Source: CAVXFB01 sp963760935
Lineage (GTDB): Bacteria; Planctomycetota; Planctomycetia; Pirellulales; Thermoguttaceae
Length of the DNA: 64,000 nucleotides
Assembly: GCA_963760935.1 (NCBI GenBank)
Contig: CAVXFB010000003.1
Span: 992,001 to 1,056,000, forward strand
Reading direction: 5' to 3'
Below the pieces are notes generated by a model. That model saw only the letters and a list, made by a program, of their open reading frames with translations. It was not told where the DNA came from and did no database searches. Made by a program: the position numbers and the translations under genes. Shown here piece after piece: positions 1-9,397 of the stretch (its first letter is position 1; each line of letters begins with the position of its first letter).

Positions 1-2
1 GT

Positions 3-1739
3 TTCACTCTGCCGTTTTTGGTGTTCGCCGCACCGGCCGGATACTTCGCCGATCGCTTCAGCAAGCGAAACGTGATGGTGTCGTGCAAGGTCGCGGAAAT
101 CGTGGTGATCGGGCTGGGCGTTGCGGCGATCCGCATCGGTAGCGTTCCCCTGATGTTCGTCATTTTGTTCATCCTGGGCGGGCAGGCCATGATGTTCATC
201 ACGTCGAAATTGGGTGCTATTCCTGAGTTGGTTCGCACGGGAAAGATTTCGGCGGCCAACGGACTGATCAACATGGTGTCGATGTCCGCGATCATTGCGG
301 GCTCCATAGCCGGCAACTGGCTCTATGCCCTGACGAAGCCGGGTGGACAAGAATGCTGGTGGATCTATGCTGCCGCGCTGCTTGGTGTCGCAACGTGCGG
401 CCTCATCACGAGCATCTTCATCCGGCCGCTTCGCGCCGCCAATCCACGTCGAGCGATACCCTGGAATCCGGTGGGGCAAACTTTCCAAGACTTGCGTGTC
501 CTGTATTTGCGGCGTTCGCTCTTTTTGGCAGCCCTAGGAAGCGCCTATTTCTGGACCCTTGGCGCGATCTGTAACGTCAACATCGATCAGTATGCCACAC
601 GACACCTCGGCGTCGCTCAGCAAGACGTTGGCCCGTTGTTGGGTGTGCTTACACTCGGCATCGGCGGCGGCGCGCTGTTGGCGGGCATTGTTTCGCGCGG
701 CAAGGTGGAACTGGGACTCGTGCCGTGGGGCGGTATTGGAATCGCCATTGCATCGGTGTTGTTGTTCTTCGTTCCTGGGGCCAACGTGATGGGGCAGCCC
801 ATCGGCAGCAATTATTACGTCAGCGGCATGTTGCTCTTGGCAATGGGCGTCACCGCTGGCCTGTACGACATTCCCTTGCAGGCGTTCGTCCAGGAACGCA
901 GCCCCGTGGAATCGCGCGGTTCGATCATGGCCGCGTACAACTTCATGGCCTTCGCGGGCATGTTGCTTGCCTCGGGCATCTACTGGGTGCTGTCCGGTCC
1001 ATTGAAGCTTTCGTCGCCAGCCATTTTCCTCGTGGGCGGCGTCATGACGGTGGCTGTTACGATTTACATCGTTCGAGTGCTGCCGTTCCAAACGACGCAT
1101 CTAACCGTGCGGATGATTACCAGCTCAATGTATCGGGTGCGAATCGAGGGGCTGGAAAACGTGCCGCAAAGCGGCGGGGCACTGGTGGTGGCCAACCATG
1201 TTAGTTGGGCCGACGGCGTTCTGCTCGGTTTGGCCTGCCCTCGCCATCCGCGGATGGTGGCTTTCGCCAAGTACTTTGAGAATCGCTGGCTGAACTGGTT
1301 CGGCCGGCTCGGACGGATCATCCCAATCGGCACCACACGGAAATCGATGGCCGATTCGATCCGTGCCGCCCGCGAGGCCCTGCAAGGCGGCGAGATCGTC
1401 TGCATTTTTCCGGAAGGGGGCATCAGTCGCAGCGGCGAGTTGCAGGAGTTTCGGCCCGGCTTCCTCGCAATCCTCAAGGACCTGGACGTGCCGCTGGTGC
1501 CGGCCTATCTTGACGGACTGTGGGGAAGCATCTTTAGTTATGAGGGCGGAAAAGTTTTCTGGAAATGGCCCAAACGCTGGCGCTACCCCGTCACGATTCG
1601 CTTCGGTCAGCCAATTGACAAACCGGAAAGCGCTGACGAGGTTCGCCGGGCAGTAGTAGCGTTGATGGGGGCTAATGCGGAAATGTCGAATGTCGAAAGT
1701 CAAATGACGAATGAAGCCCGAAGCACGAATGACCAATGA
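3..1739 (+). CDS. MFS transporter fused to PlsC acyltransferase (LplT-Aas-like), 5' partial
   Basis: The reading frame is open from the window edge, so the N-terminus is missing. The first part (about 360 residues) is a multi-pass major facilitator domain; the visible start has the loop AAPAGYFADRFSKR typical of MFS helices 2-3. The last 200 residues are a PlsC-type 1-acyl-glycerophosphate acyltransferase with the catalytic NHVSWAD (HX4D) box and the FPEGGISRSG box. Known relatives (LplT and the acyltransferase half of Aas) flip lysophospholipids inward and reacylate them at the inner membrane. The acyl-ACP synthetase half follows as an overlapping gene. The last 20 residues (EMSNVESQMTNEARSTNDQ) come from a repetitive AATG-rich spacer and look unlike the domain. 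Function by family is well supported. Confidence 0.9.
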   Translation, partial: FTLPFLVFAAPAGYFADRFSKRNVMVSCKVAEIVVIGLGVAAIRIGSVPLMFVILFILGGQAMMFITSKLGAIPELVRTGKISAANGLINMVSMSAIIAGSIAGNWLYALTKPGGQECWWIYAAALLGVATCGLITSIFIRPLRAANPRRAIPWNPVGQTFQDLRVLYLRRSLFLAALGSAYFWTLGAICNVNIDQYATRHLGVAQQDVGPLLGVLTLGIGGGALLAGIVSRGKVELGLVPWGGIGIAIASVLLFFVPGANVMGQPIGSNYYVSGMLLLAMGVTAGLYDIPLQAFVQERSPVESRGSIMAAYNFMAFAGMLLASGIYWVLSGPLKLSSPAIFLVGGVMTVAVTIYIVRVLPFQTTHLTVRMITSSMYRVRIEGLENVPQSGGALVVANHVSWADGVLLGLACPRHPRMVAFAKYFENRWLNWFGRLGRIIPIGTTRKSMADSIRAAREALQGGEIVCIFPEGGISRSGELQEFRPGFLAILKDLDVPLVPAYLDGLWGSIFSYEGGKVFWKWPKRWRYPVTIRFGQPIDKPESADEVRRAVVALMGANAEMSNVESQMTNEARSTNDQ

Positions 1740-3421
1740 CCATAACAACCTGATTCTCCCACGGCGGTTCCTTCGCATGTGTCGGCAACAGTGGCGGCGG
1801 TCGAAGATGGCCGATTCGACCGGCGTTGAGCTGACCGGGGCAGGTTTGCTGACCCGTACGCTGGTACTTCGCCGTCTGCTACGCCGCCATGTGCTCGCGC
1901 CCGACGAGAAACACGTCGGCGTGCTCTTGCCATCGACGGTCGCCGGCGCAGTGGTCAACGCGGCGTTGGGTGTGGATTGTCGCGTAGCCGTGAATCTCAA
2001 CTACACCGCCTCGTCGGACGTGATTAACGATTGCATTGCGCAGTGCGGCATCCGCCACGTGTTGACCAGCCGCAAGGTGATGGATCGCTTCAGTCTGAAG
2101 CTCCACGCCGATTTGGTCTATGTTGAGGATTTGGCGGGCAAGATCACGCTCGGAGACAAGCTCGTTTCGGCGACGACGGCTTGGCTTGTGCCCATTGCAT
2201 GGTTGGAGCGACGGTTCGGTCTGACAGCGATTCGCGACGACGATCTGCTGACAATCATCTTCACATCCGGCTCGACCGGGCAGCCAAAGGGCGTGATGCT
2301 GACACACGGCAACGTCGGCTCGAACGTCGAAGCCGTCGATCAGCTAATCCGGCTTAGCCCGGAAGACGTTTTGGTAGGCATCCTGCCGTTTTTCCATTCC
2401 TTCGGTTACACCGTTACGCTCTGGACCGTGCTGGCGCTGGCGCCGAAGGGCATCTATCACTTCAGCCCGCTGGAAGCCCGCGAGGTCGGCAAGCTTTGCC
2501 GCAAACATGGTGCGACGATCATGGTGAGCACGCCGACCTTCGTGCGATCGTTTCTGCGGCGCTGCGAGCCAGAGGATTTTGCGAAGTTGGACGTCGTATT
2601 TACCGGTTCGGAGAGACTTGCCGTCGAAGTGGCCGATGCCTTTGAGGAGCGTTTTGGCGTCCGACCCGTCGAAGGCTACGGCGCCACCGAACTCTCGCCC
2701 GTCGTTTCCGGCAACATTCCGCCAAGCCGAGCCAAACAGGGAAAGGAGCAGGGAAAAGGGGTCAAAGAAGGAACCGTGGGCCGACCGGTTCCACGCGTGT
2801 CGGTGAAAGTGGTCGATCTCGACACCGGCGAGGATCTTGGCGCGAACAAGTCTGGCATGTTGTTGGTCTCGGGCCCGAACGTGATGAAGGGCTATTTTGG
2901 CCGTCCCGATCTAACGGCCGAGGTGATACGCGAAGAAAAAGGGGACAGTCCCCATTTGCCGGAACGGCCCGGAGGGTGCTTCGCACAAATGGGGACTGTC
3001 CCCTTTTTCTCCCAACGTTGGTATGTTACGGGCGACGTGGCCGTGATCGACGACGATGGCTTTATCACGATCACCGGGCGCATCAGCCGCTTCTCGAAAC
3101 TCGGCGGCGAGATGGTGCCGCACATCCGTGTGGAGGAGGCAATCCGCCATGCGTTGCATCAGGACGAAGACCATGTGCAGACGGTCGTCACCTCGGTGCC
3201 CGATGCAAAGAAGGGGGAGCGGCTCGTAGTGCTCTATACCGAGCTTTCGCAGACACCCGAGCAGATTTGCCAGGAGTTGGCCGCCGAGCGGCTTGCCGGC
3301 GCTGTGGATTCCGTCGCCCGACAGTTTTCGCCGCGTCGAGACCATCCCGGTTCTCGGCACGGGCAAGCTCGATCTGAAACGGATCAAAGACGTGGCGCTG
3401 GCGCAGTTCGCCCCGACGTAG
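1711..3421 (+). CDS. Acyl-ACP synthetase half of an Aas-like system (AMP-forming), frameshifted near the C-terminus
   Basis: AMP-binding enzyme of the acyl-CoA/ACP synthetase superfamily, expected to activate fatty acids for the upstream acyltransferase. Visible motifs are the P-loop-like TIIFTSGSTGQPKGVML, GYGATELSP, the WYVTGD core and GRISRFSKLGGEMVP. Start could be 1711 or 1729, both inside the overlap with the upstream gene. Two oddities are visible. A 75-bp palindromic element (2935-3009) is inserted in frame just before the WYVTGD motif, adding about 25 residues. At about 3286 one surplus base moves the frame: the proper C-terminus (SGLPALWIPSPDSF, then IPVLGTGKLDLKRIKD) is in frame +2 and stops at 3421, whereas the unshifted frame runs on antisense to the next gene up to 3759. 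Either a sequencing indel or a recent inactivation. Confidence 0.85.
2935..3009. repeat. 75-bp palindromic element inserted in frame in a coding sequence (copy 1)
   Basis: Perfect 24-bp inverted repeats (2935-2958 and 2986-3009) carry the core GGGGACAGTCCCC and flank a 27-bp middle. The length is 25 codons, so the host frame is kept open; the encoded peptide begins EKGDSPHLPERPGG. A nearly identical copy lies at 33200-33273 inside another gene. Confidence 0.9.
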
Positions 3422-3425
3422 ATCG

Positions 3426-4262
3426 CTACCGCTCGGCGTCGCCGTCCGACCTCAACGCCATTTCAACGGCCTTCTGCCGTTGGGAAGCCGTGCCTGACGT
3501 TGACTTTCGCGCCACGCTGCCGGCCACCTCAGCAAAGCGGATACGGACGTCGGGCCGAACGTGGGTCAACTGCAAGGCCAGGCGCTGCACGCCACGGCCG
3601 TTGGCTTCGGCCGTATGCGACAAGCTGCCGACGAATGCAACGGTCTGCGCGAAGTTGTTGTCCACCGTTTTGCCCAACAGCGGCGAAACGGTTTTGCCGA
3701 CCAGTTCCGCGCCTATTGGTTCGATCGTTACGAACGAGTCCAGACGACTGGTGATGTAGTATCGGCCGTTGGTCTCGCGCACATAGCCGCATTTGAGGAC
3801 CAGCACGCCGCGTCCGCGAATAGGTCGCGACATGAGCGGTCCTTCATACGTTCCTTCGCCGTAAAGCACGTGGGTATCGTGGCTCTGATACACATAGCTA
3901 AAGTTGGCAACCGTGCCCGCCGGTTCGATTAGCCGGAACTCGTTGTCGGCAATCTGTCTCAATTGCAACCGGCTGGCCTTCATGATCTCCCAGATGTTGA
4001 TCACGATGTCGGGATGCCGCACCAGGAACAGGTACATGTCCGGATCGCAATCGGCAACGGTGACCGGCAGCCTGCGGAAGATGCTGACCGTCGCTAAGAC
4101 GGATTCCACCTTCGCCCGATCTTCGGGCGACATTTTGTCCAACGGAATGGCTCGCAAGGCGTCATGCCGGGCGGCATCGCTGGTGCTGGCCAAAGTGGGA
4201 TTCGACCGATGCGTCGGCGGCGAAGCAATCGCCGGTCGGTTGCCAAGGCGCAACGATGGCAA
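3426..4262 (-). CDS. Conserved secreted protein of unknown function (planctomycete type)
   Basis: 278 residues with no recognised catalytic motif. The body (IPLDKMSPEDRAKVESVL, CDPDMYLFLVRHPDIVINIWEIM, RPIRGRGVLVLKCGYVRE) resembles a family of planctomycete exported proteins of unknown function, from general recognition only. The assigned frame has no signal peptide, but a convincing one (ALLALTIAIVAP followed by CFAADA) begins at an ATG at 4329 in a different frame and runs into this one near 4200. A one-base indel there would restore a single secreted protein of about 300 residues. Convergent with the upstream synthetase gene, stops about 5 bases apart. Confidence 0.8.
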   Translation of the reverse strand: MPSLRLGNRPAIASPPTHRSNPTLASTSDAARHDALRAIPLDKMSPEDRAKVESVLATVSIFRRLPVTVADCDPDMYLFLVRHPDIVINIWEIMKASRLQLRQIADNEFRLIEPAGTVANFSYVYQSHDTHVLYGEGTYEGPLMSRPIRGRGVLVLKCGYVRETNGRYYITSRLDSFVTIEPIGAELVGKTVSPLLGKTVDNNFAQTVAFVGSLSHTAEANGRGVQRLALQLTHVRPDVRIRFAEVAGSVARKSTSGTASQRQKAVEMALRSDGDAER

Positions 4263-4569
4263 TAGTTAACGCTAGTAGGGCGACGGTGCGAATCCGCGCG
4301 GCCGCCCACAAAGCTCCAGCCGGATTCATAGATGCAACAGGACTAGTCAATTCCGCCCCCCCTGTGGACAGAGCTTCCGCGACCGATGGCAACTCCTAAC
4401 TATTCGGTTTGCGGAAGCCTTGCCGGTCAGTCAAACTTCACCGGCTCGCATGGTCCCAACCACAGGCGATAATCTATTGAAAATGCGTAACTCAGGATGA
4501 ATTTATCGCGTTGGCGGGACGTGCAACAAGATCGTTCCGATTGCGTCAAGCGCGACCGGCGCATGAAAC

Positions 4570-4599
4570 GGCCCCCGAAGCTGGTTGGCTTCGGGGGCC
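4570..4599 (-). terminator. Hairpin downstream of the cold-shock gene
   Basis: A perfect 12-bp stem (4570-4581 with 4588-4599) and a 6-base loop lie about 65 bases past the stop of the cold-shock gene on the minus strand. The following T tract is short (GTTTC), so termination is likely but not certain. Confidence 0.6.
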
Positions 4600-4663
4600 T
4601 TCGTCGTTTTGGTCTGATTGGTGCGACTACGCTTTGCTTGTCAGCACCCTACTCGATTACACC

Positions 4664-4861
4664 TCAGATGACCTTGACGTTCTCGGCGCGGGGGCCCTTG
4701 GGACCGCGACCTTCCTCGAACTCGACGCGTTGCCCTTCACGCAGTTCTTCGATGGCGATCCCGTCCAAGGCCGAGTGGTGGAAGAACAACTCACCCTTGT
4801 CGCCTTGAATGAAGCCAAAACCCTTGTCCATGATCAACTTCTTGATCGTACCCTGCGGCAT
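4664..4861 (-). CDS. Cold-shock domain protein (CspA family)
   Basis: Single OB-fold cold-shock domain of 65 residues, a nucleic-acid chaperone binding single-stranded RNA/DNA. The RNP1-like KGFGFIQGD and RNP2-like ELFFHHSAL motifs are intact, and the C-terminus has the usual KGPRAENVKVI. The ATG at 4861 is chosen because GAGGAG lies 8 bases upstream; a GTG at 4870 is the alternative. Monocistronic, followed by a hairpin at 4570-4599. Confidence 0.93.
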   Translation of the reverse strand: MPQGTIKKLIMDKGFGFIQGDKGELFFHHSALDGIAIEELREGQRVEFEEGRGPKGPRAENVKVI

Positions 4862-5174
4862 GATTGCCACTCCTCAAAAAAGCAGAAACGAAAAAACGTA
4901 AGCGGCCGACGGCCCAAGTTCGCCCTCTCCTCCCGCGAACCGAACCCCGGCCAAACATGAGGGGAGCAAATCAACCGCAATCGAAAGCCGCAACGAACGC
5001 CGCTCAACGAAACGCAGTGACCTATCTCACGTCTCGGAAGGCTGAGACGCGAGATACCGCCACCCCAATCAACGGGCATTGTACCACACTGGCATGCGCG
5101 CTGAAAGGGGCGGCACTCCCGATTTCACCACAACGCGATATCCCTCTCGATAGGGAGGGTGGATATCCTGTTTG
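4862..5174. other. Intergenic region with an imperfect hairpin
   Basis: Leader of the cold-shock gene on one side and the 3' flank of the LTXXQ gene on the other. An imperfect inverted repeat (GATATCC near 5138 with GGATATC near 5161, interior CCCT/AGGG) lies just past the LTXXQ stop and may be its terminator. Cold-shock leaders are often long and regulatory, but I see no defined element. Confidence 0.35.
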
Positions 5175-5831
5175 CTATTCGGTCGCGGCAGCGCGCCGTT
5201 GGCCGCGGGGTCGCGACAGGTCGATTTCGATCTTCACACCCTTCATCTTCTCCAATTTCGCACGCTGGTCCGGCGTCAGAATCTCCAACGCCTGCGCCAT
5301 GTGCTCTTTCTGGAGCTGCTCCATCTTCGGACGCAACTCGGCCATCTTCGCCCGGCGCTCTTCCTGAGGGAGATCTCGCATGCCCTGCATGGCCTCGCGC
5401 ATGCTCTCGCGCGACTTCTGCTGCAACTCCTTGAGCTTAGTAGTCTGCTCTTCACTGAGGCCCAAGTCTTTGGCAATGGCTGCTTCGACCAGCACGGCAA
5501 CTCCGCCAACTTGCACGCGGATTTCCTTGAGCCGCTTGAGTTGGTCGGCATTAAGGATCTCGGCCAGTTTCTTCTCGCCCTCCTCGCGGTTCTGGCGTAA
5601 TTCCCGGCCCAGACCGCGGATCTTCTCCTTCTGATCGTCCGTGAGCTTCAGATCTAGCTGGACCTTATCGTTCCTCAGAAGCATACCAATGCCCATCGCG
5701 CCGCCCGGTCCCATCATGCCTCCGCCCCGTGGCCCGCGAGGGCCTCCTTGGTCTGGCTGGGCTTGTGCCGTCAGGGCCACCAACATTGCGCCTGCCAGTG
5801 CCAGGGCAAATACTGTTCGTGTCCGACTCAT
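5175..5831 (-). CDS. LTXXQ-motif (Spy/CpxP-like) periplasmic protein
   Basis: 218 residues: an N-terminal signal peptide (VFALALAGAMLVALTAQAQA-like), a Gly/Pro/Met-rich linker, then a charged, mostly helical body with the LTXXQ-type repeats LTDDQ, LSEEQ and LTPDQ. Spy/CpxP family members are periplasmic chaperones or stress sensors, but in planctomycetes the role is unknown. An AAGGAG ribosome site precedes the ATG. The C-terminus is basic (RPRGQRRAAATE). Confidence 0.85.
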   Translation of the reverse strand: MSRTRTVFALALAGAMLVALTAQAQPDQGGPRGPRGGGMMGPGGAMGIGMLLRNDKVQLDLKLTDDQKEKIRGLGRELRQNREEGEKKLAEILNADQLKRLKEIRVQVGGVAVLVEAAIAKDLGLSEEQTTKLKELQQKSRESMREAMQGMRDLPQEERRAKMAELRPKMEQLQKEHMAQALEILTPDQRAKLEKMKGVKIEIDLSRPRGQRRAAATE

Positions 5832-5929
5832 CGCAATCTCCTTTGGTAAAGAAACTCTGAAAACCCGGTTAGTTTACTCTATACCCGGCGTTGCCAAAGT
5901 AAACCCCGCGGAGCGGCGAAGGTTTCGAG

Positions 5930-7078
5930 CTATTTTCGCAGGGATTCGGAGAGCCCCACTGCCAGGGGGACGAAAAGTATCAAGGGCCCCCAAGCTGCCA
6001 GTGCCGGACTGACAAGGTAGCTTGCTTCGCCCATTTGTTGCAGGGTCATGTCTGCGGCCGTGAAGGCCACGGTCACGAGCATACAGACACCCATCGCCAG
6101 GAACACATTGCGGCTTTCTCGCCCGACCACGAGCGGCAAGCCAAGGAACAGCAGTGTCATGTCCAACAGCGGTCGGACGATGCGGTGGTGGATGGCCACG
6201 CGTTCCTTCGCCCCGTAGTCGAGACTGGGGTTTCGCAAGGCGGCGATCAATTGGGCCGTGGACGCAAGCTCCTCGAAGGCCCTGGCATCGCTTAGCAGTT
6301 GCTCAAACTCCACGTCGCTACGGAAGAAACACTCGTCCGGTTTGAGCCAGCCGGGAGCGTCACGGGGCGTGATCAGGATCGCCTCGCCGTCGACATAGAG
6401 AGAGGCGCGCGTGTCGAGATTCTTCGGCTCGTGCACGCCCTTAAACAGGTAACCGCCGGGCCGATCACCTTTAGGCGGCAGATAATAGGCGTTGTCGGCC
6501 GTCAGACGGTTGCCGTACACCCGTAAGGTCGGCACGCGCATCAACAGGAAGCTGGGTTCCTCGATGCGTTTTTCTCCGGCGTAGGTACTCTTGCCGGTCA
6601 ACTCGACGTCGGTGCGATTGTCGCGACACGATCGCACGTCCTGAGGGCGGTCGCCTGCCGGGTCTTGCGGCCGGCGGATGAACTCGCTGCGGTAGCGGGG
6701 CACGAGCAGTTCGCGGTTTGCCACCCCCAACAAGCTCACGCCGGCCACGGCGCAGATGATCGGCAGCACCACGCGAAAACGCGAAACGCCGGCCGCCATC
6801 AGCGCTGTCATTTCATTGTGCCGTTGGATCCACGAGACGGTGAACATGGCGGAAACCAGGGCCAGCAGGCTGCTGGTGAGGTCAAACACCTGGATCCAGC
6901 GAAATGCGTAGTACCGAGCGATGAAGGACAACACGCCGCCGGCGGCTTGGCCGCAGCGGGTGAACTGATCCATGTTCGTCGAGACCTCAATCACCACGTA
7001 CAAGCCCATCAGGCTCAAGAAGCAGATGAGGAAGGTCTGTACGAATTGGCGCACCAGGTATCGGTCAATGATGTGCAT
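5930..7078 (-). CDS. LptF/LptG family permease (YjgP/YjgQ)
   Basis: Inner-membrane subunit family of the LPS transport ABC system (LptB2FG), which extracts lipopolysaccharide from the inner membrane. About 382 residues: the N-terminal IIDRYLVRQFVQTFLICFLSL and three N-terminal helices including SWIQRHNEMTALMAAGVS, a periplasmic domain, then three C-terminal helices. The ATG at 7078 is preferred because the family starts with this helix; an in-frame start at 7117 would add 13 unlikely residues. Whether it is LptF or LptG cannot be settled, and no lptB lies nearby. Confidence 0.9.
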   Translation of the reverse strand: MHIIDRYLVRQFVQTFLICFLSLMGLYVVIEVSTNMDQFTRCGQAAGGVLSFIARYYAFRWIQVFDLTSSLLALVSAMFTVSWIQRHNEMTALMAAGVSRFRVVLPIICAVAGVSLLGVANRELLVPRYRSEFIRRPQDPAGDRPQDVRSCRDNRTDVELTGKSTYAGEKRIEEPSFLLMRVPTLRVYGNRLTADNAYYLPPKGDRPGGYLFKGVHEPKNLDTRASLYVDGEAILITPRDAPGWLKPDECFFRSDVEFEQLLSDARAFEELASTAQLIAALRNPSLDYGAKERVAIHHRIVRPLLDMTLLFLGLPLVVGRESRNVFLAMGVCMLVTVAFTAADMTLQQMGEASYLVSPALAAWGPLILFVPLAVGLSESLRK

Positions 7079-7150
7079 CGTTTTGCTTTGCACTCTTGAA
7101 AATAGAACTATCCGCAACGGGATGGGGCGGATCGTGCCGCTCTTTCCCGT

Positions 7151-8431
7151 TCACGTACTCAATACATGACGGATAGCCCGGCCCAGCGCTTGCACCCCTT
7201 GCCGCAGCATCTCGCAGGGCACCGAGCCGAACGTCAGACGCAACATGTTGCCGGGGCGCGGTTGACCTTCGGCCGGATAGCAATGCTCGCCCGGCACGTA
7301 CAGCATCCCCTCTTCGACCGCCCGATCGAATAGCGGGCCATTGAATCCGGTATCGACGCCTTCGGGCAGCCGCAGCCAGACGTACAGTCCGCCGCTGGGG
7401 CGACTCCATTGGATTCCGTCGATGGGCCGCAAATACTCCTCGGCGGCCGACATGATGGCGTCAACTTTCTCGCTATAGACGGCCCGAAGTCGGGCAACCT
7501 GCTCGTCGAAAAGGCCCTTCTGCAACACGGTCGCCATGAACACCTGGTTGAAGTGGGGCGAACCGAAATCGATGTTTCCCTTTTCCTCCAGCACGGGCTT
7601 TAGCAGCTTCGTAGGCAGAACGCCCCAGCCGACACGAATACCGGGTGAGAACGATTTTGAAAACGTCCCGGCGTGGATCACCGTATCGCCCTCGGGATCA
7701 TACGCACGCAAACTTGGCGTGTCATCGCCTTCGTAGCGAAGCTCGCGATACGCGCCGTCCTCGATCACGTAGATTCTGTGCCCTTTCGACCAGCGCCGCG
7801 CCACCTCGACGATCGCCGATCGGCGCTCGGCAGGCACGGTAACGGCACTCGGATTGTCGTAATACGTGGTGACGTAGATCGCTTTGACCCGATCCAACTC
7901 GCCCGCCGCCTTGAGCGCTGCCAGTTGGTCCTCGATGGCATCCGGCACCGGCCCCAATTCGTCGGTCGCAACGCCGACGGCCCGCACACCCAGGTTGGCC
8001 AGCACGCCAAGAAACACGTAATAGGTCGGTGCTGCGCAAATCACGATATCGCCCGGGTCGAACAACACATCGCCGAGCAGGAAGAGCATTTGATTGCTGC
8101 CGGCAGTGACAATGACGTTGTCGACTCCCAGGTTGACTTCGGCCGCAGTCTGGCCGTCGGCCTCGAACATCCGCTCCAGCAGCGCCCGGCGCAGCGGCAC
8201 GTGGCCGCTGGTAGTGCCATATTGCAGGGCGGTTCGGGCCAAGCAAGGCGTCGACCAGATGGTCTCCAGCGCTTGCCACGCCGATTCGACGGGCAGCGAT
8301 TGCTGATCGACAAAGCCGGCGGCCAGCGAGATCAAATGGGGATGTCCCAGAGCCTTGGCCATCAGTAGGCTGGCGATGGGCTCGCCGCCAGGTCGCTGTG
8401 CCCGCTGGCTGAGACTATTACAAGCCGGCAT
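7151..8431 (-). CDS. PLP-dependent aminotransferase class I/II (LysN/2-aminoadipate transaminase-like)
   Basis: 427 residues, fold type I aminotransferase. The PLP lysine is in HAGTFSKSFSPGIRVGW; ISLAAGFVDQQSLP, ALQYGTTSGHVPLR and YDNPSA match the MocR/2-aminoadipate aminotransferase branch without a GntR DNA-binding domain. Substrate is not predictable; aromatic or aminoadipate-type amino acids are common. The start is set at 8431, where homology begins; an upstream in-frame start would overlap comF. Divergent from comF. Confidence 0.9.
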   Translation of the reverse strand: MPACNSLSQRAQRPGGEPIASLLMAKALGHPHLISLAAGFVDQQSLPVESAWQALETIWSTPCLARTALQYGTTSGHVPLRRALLERMFEADGQTAAEVNLGVDNVIVTAGSNQMLFLLGDVLFDPGDIVICAAPTYYVFLGVLANLGVRAVGVATDELGPVPDAIEDQLAALKAAGELDRVKAIYVTTYYDNPSAVTVPAERRSAIVEVARRWSKGHRIYVIEDGAYRELRYEGDDTPSLRAYDPEGDTVIHAGTFSKSFSPGIRVGWGVLPTKLLKPVLEEKGNIDFGSPHFNQVFMATVLQKGLFDEQVARLRAVYSEKVDAIMSAAEEYLRPIDGIQWSRPSGGLYVWLRLPEGVDTGFNGPLFDRAVEEGMLYVPGEHCYPAEGQPRPGNMLRLTFGSVPCEMLRQGVQALGRAIRHVLST

Positions 8432-8580
8432 CGGTCGGGGCCTTTCTCGCGAAAAAGTGGAAGGTACAGACTCCGCAGCATAGGGCAATCGAGGCCGTGC
8501 GGTCAAGCCGATTTGCGCAGCGGTCGGACCCCCGGCGGGAGTGTGTGGACCAGCCGGCTTGTCGGATTTATGATGTTCGC

Positions 8581-9354
8581 ATGACTGCTTGGCCAAACCG
8601 TGTATGCCGGCATATCGCTCACTGGACGCACGCCAGCCTGGGCTTGGTTTTCCCTCCACACTGCGCTCTGTGCGGTAAGGAACTGATGGCAAGCGACGGC
8701 GTCTGGCTGCTGTGCACTACGTGCCGCGGCCAGGTCGAGTCGGACAGTGCAAGCCGCTGCCGGCGATGTGCGGGCGTGGCAAGAGGCCAGGATCTGCCCC
8801 CTGAACGATGTCCGCTGTGTCACCGCACGCCGCTGAGTTTCGACGCGACAGTTGCCTTGGGCGGCTACCACGTGGGGCTACGCGACCTCGTTCTGCGAAT
8901 GAAGCGGCCATCGTACGACGCGCTGTCGCGGGCGATGGGCCGGCTCCTGGCCGAGCGCCGTCATGGGCAATTGCTGGAGCACTGCCCTGACATAGCCATC
9001 CCCGTTCCCATGTTCTGGCTTCGGCGGCTGGGCCGCGGAGTGAACAGCCCGGAGATTGTCGCACGCTGTTTGGGGCAGTCGCTCGGCATTCCCGTCCGCC
9101 GCGACATTCTTGTCCGGCATCGTAATACCTTGCCTCAGGCCGGTCTGTCGCCGCGGCGGCGATTTAAGAACGTCCAAGGCGCCTTTCGCATTCGACACCG
9201 CCGGTTTCTCGACGGCGCACGCGTCCTGTTGATCGACGACATTTTGACCACCGGCGCCACGTGCAGTGAGGCCGCCAAGACGTTAAAGCAAGCTGGGGCG
9301 GAAAGCGTTGTCGTGGCGGTAATCGCTAGGGCACAGGATAGGGAGATAGCGTAA
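8581..9354 (+). CDS. ComF family phosphoribosyltransferase-like protein
   Basis: 257 residues. The N-terminal double zinc-ribbon has Cys pairs CALC, CTTC, CRRC and CPLC. The C-terminal phosphoribosyltransferase fold carries the PRPP-binding loop LLIDDILTTGATCSEAA. ComF proteins are linked to DNA uptake in competent bacteria; here the role is by family only. The ATG at 8581 fits the start of the zinc domain. The gene ends 43 bases before the DUF502 gene, probably co-transcribed. Confidence 0.9.
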   Translation: MTAWPNRVCRHIAHWTHASLGLVFPPHCALCGKELMASDGVWLLCTTCRGQVESDSASRCRRCAGVARGQDLPPERCPLCHRTPLSFDATVALGGYHVGLRDLVLRMKRPSYDALSRAMGRLLAERRHGQLLEHCPDIAIPVPMFWLRRLGRGVNSPEIVARCLGQSLGIPVRRDILVRHRNTLPQAGLSPRRRFKNVQGAFRIRHRRFLDGARVLLIDDILTTGATCSEAAKTLKQAGAESVVVAVIARAQDREIA

Positions 9355-9397
9355 TCGCAGCCGAACTACCCTTGCCGCGGCAGGGGAAAAGAGAACA

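Noticed and set aside
1125..2000. 291-residue minus-strand frame over the PlsC domain
   Set aside because: Covers conserved plus-strand motifs and is a shadow.
3422..3759. C-terminal extension of the synthetase frame
   Set aside because: It is out-of-frame sequence after an indel, and antisense to the conserved secreted-protein gene; the real C-terminus ends at 3421.
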